Shown: in pieces, positions 45,201 through 54,251 of the stretch
Layout: every line of letters starts with the position of its first letter
Position numbering within the stretch: the stretch's first letter is position 1
Origin: Trichobilharzia szidati
Taxonomy: Eukaryota; Platyhelminthes; Trematoda; Strigeidida; Schistosomatidae
Assembly: GCA_944472155.2 (NCBI GenBank)
Contig: OX235272.1
Span: 19,080,354 to 19,144,353 of the forward strand
DNA length: 64,000 nucleotides
Reading direction: 5' to 3'
Translations under genes and position numbers: made by a program
The notes under the pieces: generated by a model
The model's input: the letters and a program-made list of their open reading frames with translations, nothing else
Told to the model about the DNA's origin: nothing
Database searches by the model: none

Positions 45201-48200
45201 TCGGCGATTGGTTCTTGTTTGTTTTGTTTCTTCCCATAGCTTGTTTCTTGTTGGTTCTTGTTCTTTCCGGTCATCTGATCTTCAGTATACAGCCAGCGAA
45301 GACAGTGAGTTGTTGATGAAGGTCTGCAACAGGCTGTTGAAAATATTCTTTGTGACCCGCCAAGTTTCTGATCCATCCGTATAGAAGAACTGACTGACTT
45401 GACTGACGTTTGTATTGAAAATCCGAATTTCGTTGTTGATGTTGAGTGAGTGACAGCGGAAGATTTCCAGATTGGTTTCATTCAGGTTGATGAATGTGTT
45501 TCTCACCTTCCCGATTCTCGCTCGATTTGACATCCTCGTCCGTTCCTCATCCTCCTGTAGTTGAGACAATACTCCCTAGATAAGTGAGTGAATGAAGTAA
45601 CCTCTTTCAAATCCCTCCCGTTGATGGTGATTGGCGTTGGATGTTGCTGCTGTTGTTGTTGTAGTTGTTGGTTGGTTATTTTCATAACCTCCGTCTTGTC
45701 TATGTTCACCTGGAGTCAGTCCTGTCTTTGCTGCTTCTTCGACCAGTATGTCGGTTTTCGCTTGTAAGTCTTCGATTTTGTGTGACATCAAACATAAATC
45801 ATCCACGCGCGTAATCCAGGTCTTCTAGGTTCCTCACGTCGGTCCAGGATATCCCTGTCTTCTCGTTTCCCACTGTCTGACGCATAATGTGATGACGTTT
45901 CGAGCACAAACTATTGCTCATAATCATATCAACTTGATATGATTATGAGCAAAACTGTATAACACTGCGTGATTTATCAAAATAAAATCTTATCCATAAT
46001 GGAATTATACTCTACCACAGTGCCCAAGTTTTATACTTATATCAATAATACAAACAGTGAACACCTCATTACCTACCTGACTCGAATCAATAATCAGAAA
46101 CTTCATAGATTGATGTAATATTTTCCTTTGATCAGACGTAACTCCTTACGAGCGAAATCCCATTCTGTTCGTTAAGGAAGCTAGCTGCTAGGCATGAGTA
46201 ACACAAACGATTGAATTTCCTACTTTTCTTAATCGGTCTGCCATAAAGAGGAAAGGCAGTATAACTGACTTGCTGGTTGCACGACGTTAAATGTCTTACT
46301 GCTGCTGCTGCACTCCTATCCATTGGCAGTACGACTTTACTTTTAGGACTCCCCCACCATAGAGTAAGCAACTTGTCCTGTTATATAGCAACTGCTATCC
46401 AGACGATCACTTTTGCATGGTAGGACTTACAAGAACATTCATTTTAGCCTCTGTAGGTAGTCAAGTTATCACGATGTGTACATCCGATCACCACAGCAAA
46501 AGGGTAAATATCGATCAGGCAATACATCCCCACGCTGTTGCTGAGAATTATATTGAACGTCGGACACACAATTCATCATGCTCATACATCAAAATACAAA
46601 CTCAAAATCATATAAAAAATAAACAAAGTGATTATAAGCGTTACCTCTTTTTCACCAGGCATCGAATAACACAAAGTGCATCGTGTAGCGAACGTTCAGC
46701 TTCGTCTAACACAAGTTTATTGGAACCACGAAGCAAAATTGACACTGTTCTCCCCTTATTTTCAATACCTGTGATGTGAACACAACGGGCAGTCGCCTCT
46801 GATTCTTCAACCAAGCTAGCAGAACCCATATATTCTGGGTTGAAATGATCCAGGCTTGCTATTGGTATACAGTGTAGAGTCTACAACAAGGATTTCAAAA
46901 AGGCATATATATCAGTCATATATGTAAATCTAGTGTTCTTGGTTTTGTGATAAAGCTGAGTTAGCCAGAAGGAACACCAGGAAATTATGTGGAAAGGCAG
47001 GACTAATACAGACACATGAGTACATTTAGTGTTTGTATCAAGGTAAGGAAATATTGAACGTGATGCTACATTTAAGCTTTTCTATTAAATAGTGCAAAAT
47101 GTAAGCTTACTGGAAACAAGATATCCATATTTCGCTCGAGAACCACTAAAAAAAATGGAAAATTTCCAGTTTCTTTACGAGGTCAAAAACAATATCGATA
47201 CTTCGGAAAGCAGTCAGCATTTATATCACACGTTGTGATAACCCAAGGAAATAATGGACCATTTTCTTCCAATCTGGTTTATTTGTCTAGACGCACAAAT
47301 TCCAACCACTGGAGCACGAGTTTTAGCGCCGCCTCACTAACTAAGGCTTAGGCAGCTAGGTAGTATCACTAACCTTCACACAAAAAATGTGGCTCACTGC
47401 CTACTGCATGGAGTCGTAAACGAGTCGTTTTGGAGCTACCACCCACCAGAGCTTGATATAACGTAACTATGACTTAGACGTATCACTGAAATTCTCTCTC
47501 CTAAACTTCTGAACTGCATGGATTAGATTCTCATTAGAACACAAAGTTCATCAGCAGTAATTATAAGTTAGTGGGAAGAATGTATTTTTAGGTAGTTTTT
47601 GTTTTACTTATAAACAATCTGCGTTTTATCTAGTAAGAGGTTGTAGTTGGTTGTTGCAACAGAACAACAGCTGCCTGGTGCCTCTCTGATTTCCAGCAGT
47701 GCTTCAGCTGGTACCTATGTATTTGAAATTCTGAACATTATCAATATCCTCATTTGATTATTCTTTACTCATACACAGTTTTCCAGTGTATTGTCATTCA
47801 ATACCATTCTGTTTTGAAGTGTGACAACTTGAAGTGAAACACTTTCATGGACAGCTGTATATTAATATATCTATCTTTCGGATATGAACCGACTGGATTT
47901 CAACTTTACACTGAAGTGTAGTAGTTCAAGTCGTCCCATTCCATACAGCGGACAAAGGTGGAGAGGAAAAAATGAACAGGAGAAAGAACAATTTCACGGA
48001 GAATCATGAGCACTTAATGGTTTTACGAGGATATAAAGCGTGAATGCCATTGAGTCATATCACTAATAGTCTCAAGCCAATGGCTTCTTAACATCCTGAT
48101 CACCCCCGCCCACACAGTCAGTCTACACCCCCTTATGTGGATGGCTGAAAACAACAATCAGACTTCATGGAATGACGCCACGTTTTGGTTTGACTACTCG

Positions 48201-51200
48201 TTACCCTGTAAAATGTAAGATGATGCTGCAGGATTGGACTTCACCGACCCCTAGATTAGAAATGGGAAGTGAAGGGGTAGAGCACGTTGACCGCTTCACT
48301 TATTTGGGAAGTACCATCAGCCCCAACGGGTTGATCTCCGACGAAATCTCAGCACCAATACAGAGGGCTCGTTTCGCATATGCCAGTTTACGCCGTCTCT
48401 GGCGTAGACGTGATATCCGACTATCGACCAAACGGCGTGTGTACTGCTCATCAGTCCGCTCCGTCCTCCTTTATGGCTGTGAGACCTGGCTACTGAGAGC
48501 GGAAGACATGAAAAGATTAGCTCTCCTTGATCATAGGTGTCTGCGTTCTATCTCCCGCGTGAAGTGGTATAATAAGGTGAGCAATATTGAGGTTAGGCAT
48601 CGGTCGAGTGCTACGTAAGGTGGGGAAATCAATATATGAGGCTGTGAAATTACATCGACTGAGATGGTTAGGACATGTGTTACGTATGCCTAGTCATCAC
48701 CTTCCTCGACAATGGGCAATGTTAGCTGATATAGGGTCAGACTGGAAAAGGGCTAGCGGCGGTCAAACGAAGACATGGCTTCACCAGTCAATGAAATCTA
48801 CAACAGTTAGTCTAAGCCAGTCACGTAGGAAGGTGTAGACCTCCTGACTGGTTGGGGTCCTCGGGATGGTAAAAACCAATGGTTGGAAACAATTGGTGAT
48901 ATGGCTCAAAATCCTTCTCAATGACTGGCGCAGATGCATCCACTCCTTGTGACTTATGATTTCCAATTAAACTGTTTTGTTCTTCGTTATTACAATACCT
49001 TTGTCTCACACCTCTGTTTATTGTCTATATTATGCATTTCTCCTACTTTCTTCTCTTGCTTTGTGTGCTACAAAGAGGGAGTGTGGCGACTTGAACAGCC
49101 GCACATATGTGCAAAGTTCTATGTCGAAAACCGACCGACCGATCGATCCTTTTCCAACCCAATCCTATATCAGCTAAGATTGTCCGACGAGGAAGACAGT
49201 GGATTGGCAGGCACGACACGTAGCAGCCTCACAACCTCACCGACTAACTTATCCTTCTTACCTAACACTACACCCCTAACTTCATCGCTTACCATAATAT
49301 ACCGCTCAATGCACATGCATCCGAGGTTAGGATAGCTAGCCTCTTGAGGTCTACCACTTTCAATAGTCACATGTCACAGTCATAAAGGACAGAAGGAACT
49401 GCAGCACAGCTGAAACATCCTTTGGTGCCTATCCGTATATTAAGTATACGACGTAATTTGGCAAACGCCACAAGACCCTTTTATTATATGTGAGCTCAGA
49501 TTTCATCAGCAATGCAACTTCCGCAATAAATGAATGAAGTGGGTCAACACGCTTAAGCATAACACTACCTACTTTAAAACTAGAAGTTCTAGAGTATTGT
49601 TTCACATCGGACATGGTTGAGTCACATGCCAAAAATGACAAGATTTCTGCTCAGTGTGTCTTTACCTAGAAGGACAATGTCATGAGCATACTCTAAGTCG
49701 AATAGAATAACATCCATTTTTGATAAGCTTCCTGCAAGAGAATAAACTGATTTAATTTTACAAATACAAAAATGGCTTTTTAAAGACACTTTAGAAAGCA
49801 ACTGATATCAAACATTTTGAAGTTAAGCTTACTTTGCATATGAACTCCACTTCAGTACGTTCAATATCCTTAACGACCATTATCTTCATTTTATTGAAAT
49901 AATGCAAAGCTAGATCATTCACAGCATCTCTTAAAATGCTCTTCTGGATGAGTAGAACATTACAACCAGCCTTCTTAACAGCTTTAACAATATTAAGAAT
50001 GTATTGTCTTTCTTCTTTCATCACTCTATCCATTTGCGTATAATCTGTAATCACAACACTGTTATCCATCTAAAAATGACAATTATGTCTTTATGATAGG
50101 ATGGGGAAAAGAAACTTACATCAGTTTTAGGAGGAGAGATACAAAACTGAATAATTGCGATTTTAGCTTTTTCCACTCTCTTAACACCACATGCAGACTC
50201 AGCATGCTGGGTAAGTATAAGACCATCGACTAGTTTGGTGTCCTCGACTGTCCCACTATAAAAGAATGTAATATAATACACATGTATAAAAACCAGTATA
50301 AACAAACGCAATCAGAAAATAAAGCTTTAATATATGTGTATTACTGTCTAAGTAATGCTGACCAACTCTGTCACCATTTTACTGAACTAACTATATAGAT
50401 TTCAGATATACACTGGACATTCCATTCCACCAGTGTCCATATTTTATGTCTGATCTTGAATGTCAACCTGTATATTCATGATTTTAGTCGGCACAATATG
50501 TCACACATAGTTAACTATGATTATTCAGACGATAGCACAACCCACCCTAACTTTTATCTTGACTGCAACTAGATGGGGTATGTGGAAGTAATGAAAAGAG
50601 TGACTACACCAAGTTGTGAGTATAATACCGATGATTTCGGGTAGCAATGAAGGCAGATTACTACAAGAATGTTTTGCGCAGGCAAACAGCTTAAACAGTA
50701 AAGAATTAAAAGGAATGAAAAGTGACGTAGCGAAATCAAGATGAAAAACGGCTCACGCGCAGGAAGTGACAGTAGAGACAAGGTGTAAATTCGTTGACTA
50801 ACTGAATCTTCAGTTTGTAGAGGTAGTCTCATTCACGAAAAGACACAACGAACGCTTTAAAACCATGATTTGTGTACCTCAACACTCGCTTGGTAAAGCT
50901 GTTAGACTTCACATTTGCCTTTTCACACAGGTAATAAAAAGAGGGACAGGGAAACAAAGAAATAACGTAGTCGAATGCTGTATATTGCTGAAAATCAAAA
51001 GAAATAAAGCTGGAACGCACTCGCGCAGCTTTTTTCATTCTAGTGCTTAGCGCATTAACGTAGGATTTAGTAGCTACACAGGTTTACAGTTTAGTTTCAT
51101 ATATTGATCTGACCACCTCCATTTTAGCCAGCAATGCACACAATCTCAATATTACCCAAAGTAACGGCGATGGACAATGCCACATCTGCATCTGGTTAGC

Positions 51201-54200
51201 ATATTACTCTGCCATATTTTTCTACCAACCTGTTTTTTTTCTTTATTTTCGAAGTACTGCAAGAACTTGCAATAAACCTACTTTCTGATTTCAATAAAAT
51301 GTGTAAGTAAATAAGATAAGCTGGTGCACTGCACAGTAACTTAACCTTATGTTGATGTTGGTTCGTATTGGGTGTGATCTGCATTACATGCCTGAGTCAT
51401 CGACAGAATAGTAGGCAAAGAAAACTCTTGTCGTCTGATTTTCAGCCTATGCGCTCAAGGAGTTCACAGAAATCTCTCATGGTCTGAATACCCATAAACT
51501 TTATGTTAGACCTCAGAGTGTAGGGAAAGCTTACGAACATAGTTTCCAAAATCTTAGGCTCAGTAATCATGTACAGAGTAAGCAGAACTCGGGAGGAACA
51601 AACGAGGGAAAATCAAGCAGGCTTTAGACCAGGTAGAGGGTGCATAGATCACATCTTCACTCTCCGACAGATCCTACAACATAGACACACTTTTCGGCGT
51701 CCAACAATTGCCATATTTCTTGACTTGAAGGCGGCCTTCGACTCCGTGGATCGAAAGGTACTATGGCAATGTTTGACTGTGAAGGGAGTGCCAAGAAAGT
51801 ACATTGCACTAATCAAGGCACTCTACTCAAACTCACGTAGCTGTGTAAGGGCTTATGGGGAATTGTCATCTGGATTGATAACAACCAGTGGTGTCCGTCA
51901 GGGATGTCAACTTTCCCCATTTCTGCTTAACTTCATCATAGATATGCTAATGGAAGTATCCTTAACTGAACTTAACGACTTAGGAATCCACTTGTTACCA
52001 GGGAATAGTCCTATGGACTTAGAATATACAGATGACATAGTCCTGTTAGGGGAGGATGCTGATAAAATGCAGTCTTTTGAACACCTTGAGCAGCAATCTT
52101 CGTATGTTTGGCATGCGATTCGCCCCTGTAAAATGTAAGATACTGCTACAGGACTGGACTATGTCAACTTCTAGCTTAGTGATAGGGAGTGAAGTGATAG
52201 AACATGTTGACCACTTCACCTATTTGGGAAGTTGTATCAGCACCAACGGACTAATTGGCGACGAAATCTCAGCACGGATCCAAAAAGCTCGAGCTGCTTT
52301 CGCCAACTCACACCATCTCTGGCGTAGGCGTGACATCCGGCTATGAAACAAGGGACGCGTGTACTGCTCAGGAGTTCGCTCCGTCCTCCTCTATGACTCT
52401 GAAACATGGCCAATACGGGTTGAACACATGAATAGCTTGTCTGTTTTTGATCATAGATGTCTACGATCTCTTTCTCACGTTAGGTGGTATAATGAGGTAA
52501 GTAATGTTGACGTTAGGCGTAGAGTGTTGGGCAAACAGGGAAAACCAATCGAAGAGGCTATAAAGTTACATAGATTGAGATGGCTAGGTCACGTGCCGCG
52601 CATGCCTAACCATCGCCTCCCCCACCCTGACGGGCATTACTAGCTGATATATAGAGGCAGGTTGGAAAAGAGTAAGTGGTGGCCAGACAAAAACATGGCA
52701 TCAATCAATCCATGAAATCCTTGACCGTTAAACTGAGTCAGGTAGGGAGATGCAGACTTCCGGGTTGGTTGGGGCCCTTGGGACTCTAAGAATCAATGGC
52801 TGGAGACAATAGGTGACATGGCCCAAAATCGTTGTCAATGGCTTACGCAGATGTATTCAGTCTCTGTAATCTTTCATATTCTTTTCTACCATTACTCATT
52901 CTGTTTCACTCTTATACTTGTCAAAACTCTATTGACTCTCTTCACTTATCTTTTTGTCTACCTTTGTGTGCAATTTGGAACGTGGCAACTCGAACTGCTG
53001 CACTTCGATGCCAAGTTCTATGTTAAATTCAGACAGAGAGGAAAAGCTAGGTATTTACATATACTTTCACACCAAAGGGAGGAAGAATGACTTTTACTCC
53101 CCGGCCCGAACCACACAGCATAAGCAGGTGACACTGGAAAGCATACACGGACTCACGCCTTGGTCGCGATGCCATACATACGGGAAAAAACCTTGATGTG
53201 GTTGTGTTCTCTGAGATGGATAGTTAATTTGCGAAGCTTTCATTAATTATACAGCTCAGATAACACAACCACTTCAAAATCATCCACCTGGGCTACAAAT
53301 CTTTTCCATACAGGAAATACAGAAAATTATGGAAGTCCACACACGCTGGAAATCCAAAATGCAGAACTAGACAATCGTCTTTGGTGAAGGTGCAATTGAC
53401 TTCTCGTGGACATGCGTACCTCCGGCTAAGTTGCACGAACGTGCTTTGGTGATACAGCAATACAATAAACCAAACTCAGCAAACTTCATTACGTGACCAT
53501 GGAAAATTGATGAGAGTAGACCTACCCAAGCTTTTTGACAATACGAATATCATCCAAAGTGACAGAGTCAGGATGAGCTGGATCGATAACACTCAAGACA
53601 GACTTGACAGCTATTGGTGCAAGGGAATCTGAATGTTGAGAGACAACTTTGGAGTTCAATGAAGTCGTTGCAACCTTCGTAAGTTCCTCTATATTTCCTA
53701 AGTCTACAGGAATGGACATCCCTTCGAGAATGCTACATGCTTTTACTGCAGCTTTCTGAAAAGCATCGGAGATAGATGTTGGGTGAATGCCCTTGCTCAG
53801 CAGTTTTGAACAGGCATCGAGAAGACTGCCAGCAATAACAACTACAGTAGTAGTCCCATCACCTGCTTCAATATCTTGCGCCTTCGACAATTCAACCAAC
53901 TAACAACTTAGATTAAGTAACAGAATTTACCATTCTGGCGGCAGGATGGAGCAACTTCATTTGTTTCAAGATAGTAGCTCCATCATTAGTAATGGTGACA
54001 TCGCCTTTAGCTTCTTGGATCTAAAGTCTAAATAAAACTGGTTGCTGTACCTACCATTTTATCCATTCCTTTAGGTCCCAAGCTTGTGCGAATTGCATCA
54101 GCAACAGCTGCAAACCATAAGCCATATGTAATGATAACATACCTTTGGCAGCAACTATGTTGCTTGATCTAATAGCTGCTGGCTTTTCTTTGTCTTCATA

Positions 54201-54251
54201 CTGTCCTTCTTTCCTTCTGGAACCACCAGATGTGTTAGACGTTTGAGTCAT
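42164..54251 (-). CDS. CCT4: T-complex protein 1 subunit delta (CCT4), 9 exons, last few residues missing
   Basis: CCT4 is one of eight subunits of the ATP-driven cytosolic chaperonin TRiC/CCT that folds actin, tubulin and other proteins. I joined exons 54143-54251, 54055-54107, 53931-54020, 53526-53899, 50120-50255, 49833-50069, 46645-46880, 43985-44219 and 42164-42277; all splice sites are GT-AG and every junction keeps frame. The product is 528 residues to the last exon seen; human CCT4 is 539. Visible motifs are SLGPKGMDK (45-53), NDGAT (66-70), GDGTT (97-101) and GGGAPE (417-422), the ATP-site signatures of group II chaperonins. Delta identity rests on [32 protein letters not shown] and the SILKIDDV ending. 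The start at 54251 is chosen by homology; an in-frame ATG at 54314 adds 21 unrelated residues. Exons 8-9 also exist as a second copy at 25329-26863. The terminal exon (a few codons after DDV) was not located. Confidence 0.93.
42458..43076 (+). mobile_element. GC-rich retroposon insertion, unit B only
   Basis: About 620 bp, clearly more GC-rich than its surroundings, are absent from copy A between TATCA (25616-25620) and ACTTATTA. TATCA stands on both sides in B (42453-42457 and 43072-43076 approximately). The right end is an (AAGTA)n tail, as in non-LTR retroposons. I see no reverse transcriptase motif, so it is a 3' piece of a non-LTR element or a non-autonomous one. It lies in the intron between exons 8B and 9B. 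Confidence 0.75.
43547..43724 (-). mobile_element. Solo LTR, internally deleted, unit B only
   Basis: The minus strand starts TGTGGTGAGAGCTGTC and ends GGCTCTGTTGTTACA; it is 178 bp against about 300 bp for the sister LTRs, missing the part with the poly-A signal. ATAT flanks it (43543-43546, 43725-43728). Copy A lacks it (near 26063). Confidence 0.85.
43985..44219 (-). CDS. CCT4: CCT4 exon 8, copy B
   Basis: This 235-nt exon completes Arg and encodes [16 protein letters not shown], then [18 protein letters not shown], and ends [14 protein letters not shown] is the equatorial-domain nucleotide motif. The acceptor is TTTTCCAG and the donor ACG|GTGAGT. It is closest to exon 7, so it is the default partner. 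It differs from copy A by six substitutions, all synonymous. Confidence 0.93.
44500..44724 (-). mobile_element. Degenerate RTE family-a 3' region
   Basis: GTAGAACTTTGCAAAGAAAT and TGAAGGCGTCTACGTCATTG resemble, in reverse, the end of RTE-a (the [10 protein letters not shown] region and 3' UTR). Copy A reaches the same remnant (27165-27212) before the gap. It abuts the exon 7 fragment at 44725. Confidence 0.55.
44725..44860 (-). pseudogene. CCT4: Broken fragment of CCT4 exon 7
   Basis: This 136-bp piece matches 46741-46876 of exon 7. It has lost the acceptor side (starts at CACTGTATACC) and the donor half, ending in the middle of RTVS where it abuts an RTE remnant. Against exon 7 I count five substitutions: two silent, and three changing residues (Asp to Gly, Met to Ile, Ala to Ser). 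It lies between true exon 7 and exon 8B, so it is probably by-product of the rearrangement that made the duplication. Confidence 0.88.
44861..46035. mobile_element. Inverted Penelope (group 3) ends enclosing an RTE2 copy
   Basis: GATAAGATTTTATTTTGATA at 44875-44894 is repeated in reverse at about 45976-45995 (TATCAAAATAAAATCTTATC). Both match the 3' flank of the group 3 PLE at 35640-35670. At 45886-45951 the end of the PLE reading frame (TTGATATGATTATGAGC) occurs in both orientations, making a perfect palindrome. The RTE2 copy at 44915-45885 lies between the two ends. Confidence 0.7.
44915..45885 (-). mobile_element. RTE2-family fragment in CCT4 intron 7
   Basis: The minus strand gives [55 protein letters not shown], a [20 protein letters not shown] stretch and [20 protein letters not shown], with frameshifts. 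The (AAT)n tail is at the left (ATTATTATTG). It is nearly the same as the copy at 961-2340. Confidence 0.83.
46036..46644. other. CCT4 intron 7, remaining part
   Basis: Parts of a decayed RTE-a sequence (ACGACGTTAAATGTCTTAC, a [14 protein letters not shown] stretch) may be present, but no gene is supported. Confidence 0.4.
46645..46880 (-). CDS. CCT4: CCT4 exon 7
   Basis: This 236-nt exon encodes 78 residues plus AG of an Arg codon. It runs from [15 protein letters not shown] through [14 protein letters not shown] to [13 protein letters not shown], covering the return from apical to intermediate domain. The acceptor is TTGTTGTAG and the donor AG|GTAACG. Codon phase 2 at the donor fits only an exon that starts by completing Arg, as both copies of exon 8 do. 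A broken copy of the exon lies at 44725-44860. Confidence 0.93.
46881..47884. other. CCT4 intron 6, left part
   Basis: Non-coding; I recognise no element or gene. Confidence 0.5.
47885..49705 (-). mobile_element. Old RTE family-a copy split by a younger one
   Basis: The 3' half (47885-48202) and the 5' half (49149-49705) are both on the minus strand and belong to one heavily mutated RTE-a copy. The left part has the 3' UTR and end of the ORF, the right part CTTTTCCAACCCAATCCTAT onward to an ADDIVLLG-like relic near 49670-49700. The break at about 48202 is filled by a plus-strand RTE-a. Confidence 0.75.
48203..49148 (+). mobile_element. Younger RTE family-a 3' fragment nested in the old copy
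   Basis: The plus strand encodes [80 protein letters not shown], then after a frameshift [20 protein letters not shown] and the 3' region. It ends CCGACCGACCGATCGAT, the ACCG-type tail. It is less mutated than the copy around it. Confidence 0.86.
49833..50069 (-). CDS. CCT4: CCT4 exon 6
   Basis: This 237-nt phase-0 exon encodes 79 residues of the apical domain, from [16 protein letters not shown] through [14 protein letters not shown] to EVEFICK. It matches the CCT4 apical core very closely. The donor is AAA|GTAAGC. The following intron (46881-49832) holds a nested pair of RTE copies. Confidence 0.94.
50120..50255 (-). CDS. CCT4: CCT4 exon 5
   Basis: This 136-nt exon encodes [17 protein letters not shown] and onward to FCISPPKTD, the start of the apical (substrate-binding) domain. 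The LVDGLxLTQ and SPPKTD segments are typical of CCT4. A 50 bp intron (50070-50119) separates it from exon 6. Confidence 0.93.
50256..51517. other. CCT4 intron 4, left part
   Basis: Non-coding DNA; no element or gene recognised. Confidence 0.5.
51518..53040 (+). mobile_element. RTE family-a with best-preserved reverse transcriptase
   Basis: ORF 51569-52138 (189 aa) holds [37 protein letters not shown] (motif A), [20 protein letters not shown] (motif B) and [20 protein letters not shown] (motif C, YTDD where YADD is usual). After a frameshift come [20 protein letters not shown], a stop at 52343, [20 protein letters not shown] and [20 protein letters not shown]. It lies in sense orientation opposite to CCT4, within intron 4. 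The N-terminal endonuclease is absent. Confidence 0.9.
53193..53300. mobile_element. Penelope group 4 end, inverted pair
   Basis: TTGATGTGGTTGTGTTCTCT at 53193 and its reverse (ATAACACAACCACTTCAA, to 53277) form 23-bp arms with two mismatches round AGTTAATTTGCGAAGCTTTC. These are the same 50-bp end that follows the PLE ORF at 8304-8708. The flank GGATGATTTTGAAGTGG-type sequence is shared with 31870-31900. Confidence 0.65.
53526..53899 (-). CDS. CCT4: CCT4 exon 4
   Basis: This is the largest exon (374 nt, residues 85-208 plus two bases). It starts [17 protein letters not shown]; the aspartate of GDGTT is the catalytic residue of the chaperonin ATPase. It continues through [18 protein letters not shown] and DDIRIVKKL. 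The exon ends GG, completed to Gly by the T that begins exon 5. The intron that follows is 3270 bp and holds an RTE copy. Confidence 0.94.
53931..54020 (-). CDS. CCT4: CCT4 exon 3
   Basis: This 90-nt phase-0 exon encodes residues 55-84, including [11 protein letters not shown], which contacts the nucleotide, and LLHPAARM at its end. It is followed by an intron of only 31 bp (53900-53930). Confidence 0.92.
54055..54107 (-). CDS. CCT4: CCT4 exon 2
   Basis: This 53-nt exon completes codon 37 and ends on codon 54. It encodes [18 protein letters not shown], the first nucleotide-binding segment of chaperonins (SLGPKGMDK). The acceptor is TTTGCAG and the donor GTAGGT. The next intron (54021-54054) is 34 bp. 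Confidence 0.92.
54143..54251 (-). CDS. CCT4: CCT4 exon 1
   Basis: This exon encodes residues 1-36 plus the first base of codon 37. The start MTQTSN is followed by a serine/glycine-rich stretch and then [13 protein letters not shown], which matches the conserved DKPAxIRxSNI start of CCT delta subunits. The donor is GCCAAAG|GTATGT. The intron after it (54108-54142) is only 35 bp. Confidence 0.9.

Noticed and set aside
46417..46779. 120-residue plus-strand ORF overlapping exon 7
   Set aside because: It is antisense to CCT4 exon 7 and has no domain of its own.
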